From assembly GCA_000018565.1 (NCBI GenBank), contig CP000875.1, positions 3,239,199 through 3,303,198 on the forward strand: 64,000 nucleotides of DNA, in the 5' to 3' direction. Positions within the stretch are counted from its first letter, which is position 1. Each line of letters opens with the position of its first letter. Source of the stretch: Herpetosiphon aurantiacus DSM 785. GTDB taxonomy: Bacteria > Chloroflexota > Chloroflexia > Chloroflexales > Herpetosiphonaceae. Shown here piece after piece: positions 46,057 through 54,424 of the stretch. The notes beneath the pieces were generated by a model. It did not search any database, was not told where the DNA came from, and was given only the letters and a program-made list of their open reading frames with translations. The position numbers were made by a program, and so were the translations under genes.

Positions 46057-46063
46057 ATATTAC

Positions 46064-46858
46064 CTATGGCAAAATTGGTACAGCAACCACACGGAAGGTT
46101 TGCTCGCCCGATTTGACCAAGGTTGGAGCGCCCGCAAAGGCCACGAGCGCAGCGGCTTCGCTATCGGTTACCACATTGCCTTCACGCAACTCAGCCTTGA
46201 ACGTCCATTCTTGGGCGGTTGCAATTTCTTCAGCGCCTGCTGGCTCCAAGTAAATCGTTGCACCTTGGGCTTGATAGGGCTTGGTTTCCACTTGCATCAA
46301 GGCTTCAACCGTGGTTAAAGCTTTGCGAAATTGGACAAAACGGCGTTGACCATCAGCATTCAGGCCTGAGCGTTGTTCGGCAAAGGCGGCGTAGGCTTGA
46401 GCGCTGCATGAACGTTCGCTCAAATTCACGGTCAAGGTCGTTACATTGGCATCTGAGATCATTGGCTCAGGATCACCCAATGGAGTGTCGAGACAGAAAG
46501 CTTGCTCGGCCCCAAGCAGATCGTTCAGCAATTGCTGAATTTGAGTTTCAGTTAATGTGGTTTGTTGCCACAGCAATTTACCGTCGGCATTAAAATATTG
46601 GTAAATCAGCTCGCCATTGCCATATAAGCGAAACTGTGGCACAGACAATAATTTGTTGTATAACGGGGTGACAAAGCCGCCCTCATTGCGCATTTCTACG
46701 ATAGTTACCGCTGCACTCGTGTCATAAGCAAAGCCGCTGGCAACTGCCGAAGTAGCAGTTACGCTCGTTTGGACGGTGGGAACGTTGGTTGCAGTGGTTT
46801 GGTTACCACAGGCAGCCAAAACTAAAAGGGCAACAATTGCCGTAATTCGTCGAAGCAC
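46064..46858 (-). CDS. Lipoprotein of unknown function
   Basis: 264 residues beginning at GTG after AAAGGA. The N-terminus is a lipoprotein signal: MLRRITAIVALLVLAAC with the lipobox LAAC (Cys17). The mature part is extracytoplasmic, Thr/Ala-rich at first and then a beta-rich fold. No enzyme motif was recognised. Confidence 0.82.
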   Translation of the reverse strand: MLRRITAIVALLVLAACGNQTTATNVPTVQTSVTATSAVASGFAYDTSAAVTIVEMRNEGGFVTPLYNKLLSVPQFRLYGNGELIYQYFNADGKLLWQQTTLTETQIQQLLNDLLGAEQAFCLDTPLGDPEPMISDANVTTLTVNLSERSCSAQAYAAFAEQRSGLNADGQRRFVQFRKALTTVEALMQVETKPYQAQGATIYLEPAGAEEIATAQEWTFKAELREGNVVTDSEAAALVAFAGAPTLVKSGEQTFRVVAVPILP

Positions 46859-46953
46859 TGGAAGATTCCTTTCAAATGATTTGTTTATGCTAGACTAACG
46901 ACAGGTGAATCGTAAAAGTTCCCAGAACGAAATCTGGTACAATCGAGGCAGCA

Positions 46954-47130
46954 ATGGCAAAACCTAAATCGCAGCCAAATCGGCTGGGGTATGCAATCGG
47001 TAGTGGAATTTTCAGTGGCATGATGGCAAGTATGGTTGGTTGGGTGCTCAAAATCGATCAACCAGTGCTGATCGTCGTGCTATTGCTCTCGGTCATCGGC
47101 GGGGCAATAATGGGCTACCGTTCACGCTAG
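46954..47130 (+). CDS. Short membrane protein, 58 residues
   Basis: MAKPKSQPNRLGYAIGSG opens a frame with two hydrophobic helices (18-33, 38-54) and a basic end (GYRSR). GAGG precedes the ATG, and the stop lies 19 bases before gatC, so it is probably co-transcribed with it. It resembles small two-helix membrane proteins of unknown role. Confidence 0.6.
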   Translation: MAKPKSQPNRLGYAIGSGIFSGMMASMVGWVLKIDQPVLIVVLLLSVIGGAIMGYRSR

Positions 47131-47149
47131 TAGTAATTGTGAGGATGCT

Positions 47150-47440
47150 ATGTCGTTAACTCCTGAACAAGTGCGCCAAGTGGCTCACTTAGCTCGTTTG
47201 AAATTGGATGAGGATGAGATGGAACGTATGCGCTTGCAGCTTTCCTCGATTCTTGATCATATTGAGATGTTGCAAGCAATTGATGTGACCGATGTGCCGA
47301 TTACCGCGCAAGTGACCGATTTGACCAATGTCACGCGAATTGATGCAGTCACATCGAGTTTGCCAGTTGATGCAGCGCTGGCCAACGCGCCCGATCGTCA
47401 AGGCGATTATTTCCGCGTGAAAGCTGTGTTTGAGGAATAA
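47150..47440 (+). CDS. gatC: Asp/Glu-tRNA amidotransferase subunit C
   Basis: 96 residues, the family length. VRQVAHLARLKLDEDE at the start and APDRQGDYFRVKAVFE at the end are diagnostic. It is the small stabilising subunit of GatCAB, which converts misacylated Glu-tRNA(Gln) or Asp-tRNA(Asn). GAGG lies before the ATG. gatA and gatB are not in the window. Confidence 0.95.
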   Translation: MSLTPEQVRQVAHLARLKLDEDEMERMRLQLSSILDHIEMLQAIDVTDVPITAQVTDLTNVTRIDAVTSSLPVDAALANAPDRQGDYFRVKAVFEE

Positions 47441-47456
47441 TCGTTAGCTCAACCTA

Positions 47457-47490
47457 CCCCTCTCTTGTCAGCAAACAGGAGAGGGGCTTT
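47457..47490 (+). terminator. Intrinsic terminator after gatC
   Basis: CCCCTCTC pairs with GAGAGGGG, followed by CTTTACTTT. The stem matches a core of the GC-rich repeat family, so it may be a worn copy of that repeat. Confidence 0.65.
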
Positions 47491-47510
47491 ACTTTATATG
47501 GGAGCAGCCT

Positions 47511-48146
47511 ATGTTTGATGCTCAGTTAATTGGTTACACGCTCGCCGTCGCCTTATTAACCATCACGCCTGGCGCTGATACGCTGTTGGTTATGCGCAAC
47601 GTTTTGGCGCGTGGCCGCAAAGCTGGAATACTAGCGACGCTCGGCGTTAGTTCAGGCTTGTTCATCCATGCACTGCTCTCAGGCCTTGGCTTATCGCTGA
47701 TTTTAACTCGCTCGGCGCTGGCATTTAGCGTGGTCAAATGGGCAGGAGCGCTCTACTTATGCTATCTTGGGGTGCAATCGCTACGCAGCGCCCTCAAACC
47801 CAATCTAGTAACCAACGAAATATCAAGCACTGCTGAGCCAAGCCTCAACCCGTGGCATGCCTACCGCGAAGGCTTGATCACCAACGTCTTGAACCCCAAA
47901 GTTGCCCTATTTTATCTGGCCTTCCTGCCCCAATTCATTCGCCCGAATGATCCAGTGATGCTGCGCTCATTGCTATTAACCTCGATTCATTTTGTGCTCG
48001 GCATCGTTTGGTTAGGCCTGATTACCCTAAGTTTGGATAAAATGCGCAGTTGGATGCTCAAACCACGGGTGCGGGCTTGGATCGAAGGCAGTACGGGGCT
48101 TATTCTATTTGGATTTGGCATCCGCTTGGCGCTATCCAAACGTTAA
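47511..48146 (+). CDS. LysE/RhtB-family amino-acid exporter
   Basis: 211 residues, six membrane segments. The family signature TPGADTLLVMRNVLARGRKAG is near 20, and GVSSGLFIHALLSGLGL follows. Known members export amino acids such as homoserine, threonine or leucine. GGGAG precedes the start. Confidence 0.92.
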   Translation: MFDAQLIGYTLAVALLTITPGADTLLVMRNVLARGRKAGILATLGVSSGLFIHALLSGLGLSLILTRSALAFSVVKWAGALYLCYLGVQSLRSALKPNLVTNEISSTAEPSLNPWHAYREGLITNVLNPKVALFYLAFLPQFIRPNDPVMLRSLLLTSIHFVLGIVWLGLITLSLDKMRSWMLKPRVRAWIEGSTGLILFGFGIRLALSKR

Positions 48147-48221
48147 CGCAACAATTCAGAGCTGGCTGCCGTATCATCCACAGCAAACCAAACGGGGGTT
48201 TACCCGTTCTAGGAGGTTCTG

Positions 48222-48809
48222 ATGAAAAATCAACGCGATACCATGATGACCGTTGGAACGGTAGTCGTTGTTGTGGTTGCGATCGTATTACTGATTATGA
48301 TTGCCAATATTGCTGCCAATGTTGTGGGAGCGCTCGTGCCACTGGTTACTGGCAGCTTACTGTTATTTGGCAATCGCACCGAATTAATGAGCTTGTTACG
48401 AACTCGTAACTTGGGGCTTAATTCGCTCAATGTATTGATTGGGATTTCGCTCGTGCTCTTTGGAGCTGGGCAGACACTCTTTGGCGAAACGTTCTTACGC
48501 GTTCTGTTCTACATTCCAGCCGTGATCTGTTTAGCCCTAGCAGCTCCGTTAGCCTTTGGCAAAACCGATACTAGCGCAACCTACCGCGCTTGGTGGAATA
48601 GCATTCGCAGCAAAGTGCGCCGCAAACCAAGCACGCCTAGCGTGATCAACACCGGTTTTGAGCCAGCGGTCAACAACACGCCGCCAACCAGCCAAGCGCC
48701 AAATTACAATCCTGCGCCAAGCCCACAGGCCAATTTCGATCCAATGACCGGCCAGCGCACAGTCAAGCTTGATCCCAACGAGATCAATAACTCTGGCGTT
48801 CGCCAATAA
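48222..48809 (+). CDS. Hypothetical membrane protein with disordered tail
   Basis: 195 residues. Membrane segments at about 9-50 (one long hydrophobic stretch, probably two helices), 65-82 and 88-108; then a Pro/Asn/Gln-rich, probably disordered cytoplasmic or external tail of 80 residues. AGGAGG precedes the ATG. A hairpin (GAACCTGA/TCAGGTTC, 48836-48861) follows. No family recognised. Confidence 0.65.
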   Translation: MKNQRDTMMTVGTVVVVVVAIVLLIMIANIAANVVGALVPLVTGSLLLFGNRTELMSLLRTRNLGLNSLNVLIGISLVLFGAGQTLFGETFLRVLFYIPAVICLALAAPLAFGKTDTSATYRAWWNSIRSKVRRKPSTPSVINTGFEPAVNNTPPTSQAPNYNPAPSPQANFDPMTGQRTVKLDPNEINNSGVRQ

Positions 48810-48835
48810 CATCCTCGGATCATTCCTGTCACGTA

Positions 48836-48868
48836 GAACCTGATGAGCAATCGTCAGGTTCTCGACGT
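48836..48868 (+). terminator. Possible terminator
   Basis: Eight-base perfect stem with a 10-base loop, followed by a weak T-run (TCGACGTTT). Confidence 0.35.
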
Positions 48869-48883
48869 TTAATAAAGGATTTA

Positions 48884-49693
48884 ATGATGCAAAAGATCGC
48901 TTTGATCACCGGGGCAAGCGGTGGAATTGGGCAAGCTATCACGCAAGGACTCGCCGAAGATGGCTGGCAGACGGTTTTGATCGCCCGTGAGCCAACCAAA
49001 CTCAATCAAACAGTCCAAGCTTTACAAAGCCAAGGCCATTGCAGTGTTGGTTTTAGTGCTGATGTCCGCGACCCCGAAGCAGTCCAACAGGTAGTTGCAA
49101 CCGTTATAGATGAGGTGGGAACACCAAATGCCATGATCAATCTTGCGGGAGTGCTTGGGCCATTTGGCCAATTCCATGATCTCGATCTGGATCAACTACG
49201 GTTAATGTGCGATACGATCTGGTGGGGCACGCTCAATCTCTGTCATGCGGTTATTCCAGTAATGATTGAGCGTGGCGGTGGCTCAATTATTAATATTGCT
49301 GGCTATGGCGCGGTTGAAGCATCGCCACGGCTGGCGGCGTATGGGGCAATCAAGGCCGCAATTGTGCGCTTGAGCGAAACGCTGGCAATGGAATTGAAGC
49401 GCCAAAAGATTCGGGTTAATTGTATTGGGCCAGGGCTTGTTGCCACCAAATTGAGCACCGAGCTTGAAAGCACACCCGAGGCCCAACGCTTTGCTGATGG
49501 GATGGTCAAAATGGCTCAAACCAAAGGGGTTTCTGGGCAGGAGGCCGCCAAATTAGTGCGCTGGCTGCTTGCTGAGGATAATCCACTCACTGGACGGTTG
49601 ATTACAGTCCACGATGCCTATGAACAATTAAGTTCGCAACTAGTGGAAATCAACCATAGCAGTCGTTATACTTTACGCCGTATTAATGATTAA
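48884..49693 (+). CDS. Short-chain dehydrogenase/reductase (SDR)
   Basis: 269 residues. The NAD(P) loop is TGASGGIG (near 10) and the catalytic Tyr-Lys pair is YGAIK (near 154). In the strand before it, where SDRs have Ser-Ser, this one reads INIAGYGA, so the usual catalytic Ser appears to be replaced by Gly. The protein may use another residue or be a divergent reductase. AAAGGA lies before the start. Substrate unknown. It is convergent to the threonine dehydrogenase gene. Confidence 0.85.
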   Translation: MMQKIALITGASGGIGQAITQGLAEDGWQTVLIAREPTKLNQTVQALQSQGHCSVGFSADVRDPEAVQQVVATVIDEVGTPNAMINLAGVLGPFGQFHDLDLDQLRLMCDTIWWGTLNLCHAVIPVMIERGGGSIINIAGYGAVEASPRLAAYGAIKAAIVRLSETLAMELKRQKIRVNCIGPGLVATKLSTELESTPEAQRFADGMVKMAQTKGVSGQEAAKLVRWLLAEDNPLTGRLITVHDAYEQLSSQLVEINHSSRYTLRRIND

Positions 49694-49699
49694 GTGAGC

Positions 49700-49733
49700 A
49701 GGCCGCTCAGTTGGCGTACTGAACGGCCTTTGG
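49700..49733. terminator. Bidirectional terminator between SDR and tdh
   Basis: AGGCCG...CGGCCT with an inner TCAG/CTGA pairing, followed by TTTGGGTTT. It lies between two convergent genes. Confidence 0.7.
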
Positions 49734-49739
49734 GTTTAA

Positions 49740-50804
49740 TTACCAAGCACCATCAAGCCCATGCGGATACAAAGCCACTTTGGCAGCCTCGCCACGCAGC
49801 ATCAATTCAAACGCGGTTTCAAATTCTTCCAAAGGCAAGTGATGAGTGATAATCGGACGCAAATCGACCTTATTGCCCGCCACCAAGGCTTGGGTTTGAT
49901 ACCAGGTTTCAAACATTTTGCGGCCTGAAACGCCATACACGGTCGCACCTTTGAACACCACATGGTTGGCAAGGTCGAAATCGGGCAAGCCGTTGGGTGG
50001 TAAACCCAGCAATGAGGCAAAACCACCATAACGCAACGATCGAAAGCCCTGATCAATTGCACTAGGATGGCCCGACATTTCGAGCAGCACATCAACGCCT
50101 TCGCCTTCGGTCGCCGCCAGCACATGATGCACCACATCGTCGCGTGAATCCAAAGCATGGGTTGCACCCATGGTTCGCGCCATTTCTAAGCGCTTGGGGT
50201 TGATATCGGTGGCGAAAATTTGCTTGGCTCCTGCTGCGTGCGCGATCCCCACCGCAAACAAGCCAATCGGGCCACAACCAGTCACCAAGACATTGCGAGT
50301 TGAAAGGTTGGTTGCCAAGGCGGTATGCACCGCATTGCCAAATGGCTCTTGAGCCGCAGCCAAGGCTGGTGGCATATTTGGGTCGTTGCGCCAAACATTG
50401 ACCGCCGGAACCGCAATATATTCAGCGAAACAGCCAGGCCGATCAACCCCAATAATTTCGACGTTGCGGCAAATATGGGCTGCGCCAGTGCGACACTGGT
50501 AGCAATAACCACAGACAATATGGGTTTCGGCGGAGACAAAATCGCCAACCTTGACCATCGTCACATCGCTGCCAACCTCGACCACATCGCCAGCCAATTC
50601 ATGGCCGAAAATCATCGGCGCTTTGAAGCGGCTTTGTGCCCACGGGTCCCATTTATAAATATGCAAGTCGGTGCCACAAATCGTCGAAGCTCGCACTCGA
50701 ATCAGCACTTCATCACGCTTTGGCTGAGGAATCGGCGCAGTGATCAGCTTGGCTCCTGGAGCTGCCGATGGTTTTTGCACCGCCCGCATCGTATTATTTG
50801 CCAT
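49740..50804 (-). CDS. tdh: L-threonine 3-dehydrogenase
   Basis: 354 residues; GAGGAG precedes the ATG. It is a zinc-dependent medium-chain dehydrogenase: CGTDLHIYKWDPW (catalytic zinc Cys and the Tdh-specific HIYKWD), GHELAGDVVEVG, the structural zinc cluster (CGYCYQC...C), and the NAD fold GCGPIGLFAV. It oxidises threonine to 2-amino-3-oxobutyrate, the first step to glycine. No kbl partner is adjacent. Confidence 0.93.
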   Translation of the reverse strand: MANNTMRAVQKPSAAPGAKLITAPIPQPKRDEVLIRVRASTICGTDLHIYKWDPWAQSRFKAPMIFGHELAGDVVEVGSDVTMVKVGDFVSAETHIVCGYCYQCRTGAAHICRNVEIIGVDRPGCFAEYIAVPAVNVWRNDPNMPPALAAAQEPFGNAVHTALATNLSTRNVLVTGCGPIGLFAVGIAHAAGAKQIFATDINPKRLEMARTMGATHALDSRDDVVHHVLAATEGEGVDVLLEMSGHPSAIDQGFRSLRYGGFASLLGLPPNGLPDFDLANHVVFKGATVYGVSGRKMFETWYQTQALVAGNKVDLRPIITHHLPLEEFETAFELMLRGEAAKVALYPHGLDGAW

Positions 50805-50857
50805 AGTTTGGTCTCCTCGTTGAAACCCATGGACGATCGTTTATTGTTTGCATTGTT

Positions 50858-51364
50858 TCACCCAAATAGCATTTGATTCATTGGCACGAAGGTTTCGGGC
50901 AGGAGGTTGACAATCACCAACACCACTGGCCCCCAATATTCTGCCAAGCTTGATTGTTGAATTGCATCGATGATCCCGATTTGGGGTAATCCAACGCAGC
51001 CTGCCAAGCAAGCTCCAATTAGTACAATCCCTTGCACCAACCCCAACAGCGCCCCAATCACATGATCAGCGCGGCCCAAAAACAACAGCCCAACTTTGAG
51101 ACGTAGCCACGTTGCTATCGCACTAACGAGGGCTGTTACTGCCAACAAACTCAGCAAAAACGCAAAAACGCTAATAAAGCCCGGCGCGGTCGCAGGAATC
51201 AAGCTGATCAGCAGATCGGTCACGCCTGGATAGATTCGTCCAGCAATCGCAATTGCGGTAATCAACCCCGCCAATGCCAGCAACTGACGAATTGTGCCCC
51301 AGTAAAAACCAAGCACGCTATACCACAGCAATATGCCGATCAAAACCCAATCAAGAATCGTCAA
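50858..51364 (-). CDS. CvpA-family membrane protein
   Basis: 168 residues from TTG at 51364, which has AAGGAGG at 5 bases; a GTG two codons earlier would overlap that site. Four membrane segments and the family pattern LDWVLIGILLWYSVLGFYWGTIRQL at the start. CvpA-type proteins are linked to colicin V secretion and envelope integrity. It begins 21 bases after the phosphohexomutase stop, so both belong to one unit. Confidence 0.88.
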   Translation of the reverse strand: MTILDWVLIGILLWYSVLGFYWGTIRQLLALAGLITAIAIAGRIYPGVTDLLISLIPATAPGFISVFAFLLSLLAVTALVSAIATWLRLKVGLLFLGRADHVIGALLGLVQGIVLIGACLAGCVGLPQIGIIDAIQQSSLAEYWGPVVLVIVNLLPETFVPMNQMLFG

Positions 51365-51384
51365 ACGCACCTCCTTGGGCTATT

Positions 51385-52851
51385 TTAGCCAACTGCCACC
51401 AGATTGGTCAATTGCTGATTGGCAAATTGTACGCCAGCTTGCAACAAGGCTTGCACTTGCTCAGCATTGGCTGCTTCGGCGTAAATGCGCAGCACAGGCT
51501 CGGTGCCTGAGGGTCGAATCAAAAGCCAGCTTTGATCAGCCAACAAATATTTGACTCCATCGCGATCATTAATTGATTGCAAGGCCACTCCGGCAATTTC
51601 TTGGGGCGCTTCGGCTTTGAGCGCATGCACTAAATCGGCCTTTTTAAATGGTTGCACGCGCTGATCAATCCGATCATAGGCGAATGGACCATATTGGTGT
51701 TGCAACTCATCAATTAATTCATGCAACGGTTTGCCAGCACGGGCGACAATTTCGAGCAACAACAAGCCCATCAAAATGCCATCGCCCTCGGGCACATGAC
51801 CCAAAATCGAGATGCCGCCTGATTCTTCGCCACCAATTAACACTGGTTCAGCCAACATCAGATCGCAAATATGGTTAAAACCCACTGGCGTTTCTTCCAC
51901 CCGCAAATTGTAGGCCGCAGCCAAGCGATTGATCAATTGGGTGGTTGAAATCGTTTTGACGACCAAACCGCGTTGGCCTTTGGTTTCGATCAAGTGGCGC
52001 AAGGCAAGCGCAAAAATTTGATGTGGGCTAACAAACTCGCCGCGTGAATCCATTGCCCCAATCCGATCTGCATCGCCATCGGTTGCCAGCCCCAAATCGT
52101 AGCCGTCGCGGCGAATCATGTCGGCCAACGGTTGTAAGTTGCGGCCAATTGGCTCAGGGTGTAAGCGGCCAAAACCAGGGTTCATATCGCCATGAATTTC
52201 GGCTACCATCACGCCCAATTCACGCAACCAACGGGCAATATAGCCGCGCCCAGCGCCATACATTGGGTCGATTGCCACGCGCAACGAGCTACGGGCAATC
52301 GCTGAAAAATCAATTAATGTGCGCAAATGGGCCAAATAGGCTGGCAATGGATCGAAGCGCACGACCTCACCCGCTTGGGCAGTGGTGTTTTCTTGCCAAA
52401 CTGGTTCAGCATACAAGGCTGCTCGCCCCGAGGCTTGCAAATCGCTAATTCGGGCCTCGATTTGCTTCATGGTTGCGGGCAAGGCCGAGCCACCAAACGC
52501 TGCTTTAACTTTAATCCCGTTGTAGCGCGGTGGATTATGGCTGGCGGTAATCATTACGCCGCCTTGAGCCGCCAACTGTTTAACTGCAAACGACAAAGCC
52601 GGAGTTGGACAATCGGCTTTGCTTAAATAGACCGCCAAACCATTGGCAGCCAACACATTTGAAACTGTAATCGCATAGCGATCGGAAAGAAAGCGCGTAT
52701 CGAAGCCCACCACCGCTCGCGTAACCTCGCCAGCAGGAGTTTCAGCCAGCAACTGCTCAGCGATTGCTTGAGCCACTAAACGCACATTTTCAAAGGTAAA
52801 TTCTTCACTGATGACAGCACGCCAGCCATCAGTACCAAAGTGAATTGCCAC
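51385..52851 (-). CDS. Phosphoglucomutase/phosphomannomutase (alpha-D-phosphohexomutase)
   Basis: 488 residues from GTG at 52851, nine bases after AAGGAG; an upstream ATG (52869) would place that ribosome site inside the gene. Four diagnostic motifs are present: FGTDGWR at the start, TASHNP with the phosphoserine (near 96), DGDADR (metal, near 232), GGEESGG (sugar, near 326) and RPSGTEP (phosphate, near 453). It interconverts hexose 1- and 6-phosphates for glycan synthesis. Confidence 0.94.
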   Translation of the reverse strand: MAIHFGTDGWRAVISEEFTFENVRLVAQAIAEQLLAETPAGEVTRAVVGFDTRFLSDRYAITVSNVLAANGLAVYLSKADCPTPALSFAVKQLAAQGGVMITASHNPPRYNGIKVKAAFGGSALPATMKQIEARISDLQASGRAALYAEPVWQENTTAQAGEVVRFDPLPAYLAHLRTLIDFSAIARSSLRVAIDPMYGAGRGYIARWLRELGVMVAEIHGDMNPGFGRLHPEPIGRNLQPLADMIRRDGYDLGLATDGDADRIGAMDSRGEFVSPHQIFALALRHLIETKGQRGLVVKTISTTQLINRLAAAYNLRVEETPVGFNHICDLMLAEPVLIGGEESGGISILGHVPEGDGILMGLLLLEIVARAGKPLHELIDELQHQYGPFAYDRIDQRVQPFKKADLVHALKAEAPQEIAGVALQSINDRDGVKYLLADQSWLLIRPSGTEPVLRIYAEAANAEQVQALLQAGVQFANQQLTNLVAVG

Positions 52852-53100
52852 AGGTTTCGGCTCCTTCATTGGAATTCAATGCCTGTTACACAGACAATTA
52901 CGCCATTGTACCGCGAATTTGGCACTTGTTGAGATGCGGAATTTCAAGCCAAATTTGAGCTTGGGCAGCCGCTTTACAGGCTATTTTGGTAATGTTGTTC
53001 AATACCAGCAAAGCAGGTGGCACGCTTTTTGCTTTATAAGTAATCAGGAAATCGGAATAATGATTGTAAATATCAGTTAGGCAACAAAGGAGTTAATTGT

Positions 53101-54366
53101 ATGACAACCACAGTTATAGGTGTATTCAATTCAGACGCACAAGCTCAAGCCGCTGTTCGCGATTTACAAGCACTTGGTATCACCAATGATGCTATTTCAG
53201 TTGTTGCTCGCGATACTAGCCGCGCCGTTGATGCCGATGGTAACTTGGTCACCGTCAGTGACGATCATATGACTGCTGGCGAAGGCTTAACTGTTGGAGC
53301 AGTTTGGGGCGGGTTGGTTGGCTTGGCCGCTTTGGCAATTCCTGGCATCGGGCCATTGATTGGTGCTGGCGCATTGGTATCGGCCTTGACCGGCGCAGTT
53401 GCAGGCGCAGCCACTGGCGGGATTGCCGGCGCATTGATCAACGCCGCTAGCGTTCCCGAAGATCAAGCGAATGTCTACGAAGATCGGGTCAAAGCTGGGA
53501 GCACCTTGGTCACGGTGCACGCCAACGATCACATGGCGGCCCAAGTAAGAACTACCTTGCGTCAAGCAGGAGCCGAACGCTTCCAGTGGGATAGCGATAC
53601 CGATTACGACCAAAGCAATGAGCAAGCCTATGCCGATAGCAGCAAAGTTGGCACAGTTGGCGGTGGTGCTGCTGGCGCGGTAACTGGTGCAAGCATCGGT
53701 GCTGCTGGTGGCCCAGTTGGCGCGGTGATCGGCGGGGTAACTGGCGCTGTGGTTGGTGGAGCAATTGGCGCTGCTGGCGATACCACAGGCGAAAAAATGA
53801 ATGATCGCACGCATGATAGCGATTATCCGCATAGCACCGCCTATGATACGACCAATGCCTACTCTAGCAATGCTACCTATGATCAAATGACTACCGTCGA
53901 TACAACTCGCGAAGCGATTGCTAATCGCGATTACAGCACCACCAACGATACGCCTGTGAGCAATCGGATTGAAAACGCTGTGCGCGATGTGACCACCGAT
54001 GATCAAGGCCATGATACCTTCCGTGCTGCCGACCAAGCCTACGATAACAGTAGCAAAGTTGGCACTGCTGGTGGTGGCGCTGCTGGTGCAGTAACTGGCG
54101 CAGCCATCGGTGCTGTTGGTGGCCCAGTCGGCGCAGTCGTTGGTGGCGTGGTTGGTGGAGTCACTGGCGCAGCAATTGGCGCAGTTGGTGATACCGTTGG
54201 AGAACAAGCTGATACCGAAACAGGTGCATTCAGCCATGATAATCAAGCACAATATCGAGGCACCGCCAACGCAGTCGGTGATAAGTTACGCGATGCTGGC
54301 AATAGCGTCGAACGCAAACTTGACCGTGATATCGACCGCGATGGCGATGTAGGTCGCCGGGGCTAA
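53101..54366 (+). CDS. YflT/general stress 17M-like protein with glycine-zipper segments
   Basis: 421 residues. Residues 1-60 match the YflT/GSP17M domain (VIGVFNSDAQAQAAVRDLQALG). A glycine-rich hydrophobic segment (70-115) follows, then an Asp-rich domain, and two nearly identical glycine-zipper blocks (about 183-225 and 320-365) with SSKVGT, GGAAGAVTGA and GGPVGAV. These repeats suggest membrane insertion or pore-like assembly. AAGGAG precedes the ATG and a strong terminator follows. The region between the zippers is disordered. The large minus-strand frame opposite is a shadow. Confidence 0.85.
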   Translation: MTTTVIGVFNSDAQAQAAVRDLQALGITNDAISVVARDTSRAVDADGNLVTVSDDHMTAGEGLTVGAVWGGLVGLAALAIPGIGPLIGAGALVSALTGAVAGAATGGIAGALINAASVPEDQANVYEDRVKAGSTLVTVHANDHMAAQVRTTLRQAGAERFQWDSDTDYDQSNEQAYADSSKVGTVGGGAAGAVTGASIGAAGGPVGAVIGGVTGAVVGGAIGAAGDTTGEKMNDRTHDSDYPHSTAYDTTNAYSSNATYDQMTTVDTTREAIANRDYSTTNDTPVSNRIENAVRDVTTDDQGHDTFRAADQAYDNSSKVGTAGGGAAGAVTGAAIGAVGGPVGAVVGGVVGGVTGAAIGAVGDTVGEQADTETGAFSHDNQAQYRGTANAVGDKLRDAGNSVERKLDRDIDRDGDVGRRG

Positions 54367-54390
54367 AGCCCAATTCCTCCAGGTGCTTGG

Positions 54391-54424
54391 GCAGCGGAGC
54401 AACCTTGCTCCGCTGCTATTTTTG
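54391..54424 (+). terminator. Intrinsic terminator of the stress-protein gene
   Basis: 12-base stem GCAGCGGAGCAA and its complement, followed by TATTTTTG. It overlaps the end of the convergent aminotransferase gene. Confidence 0.8.

Noticed and set aside
53287-54252. 321-residue minus-strand protein rich in Ala, Thr and Cys
   Set aside because: It is the antisense of the YflT-like gene; the Gly-rich repeats produce an open complementary frame.
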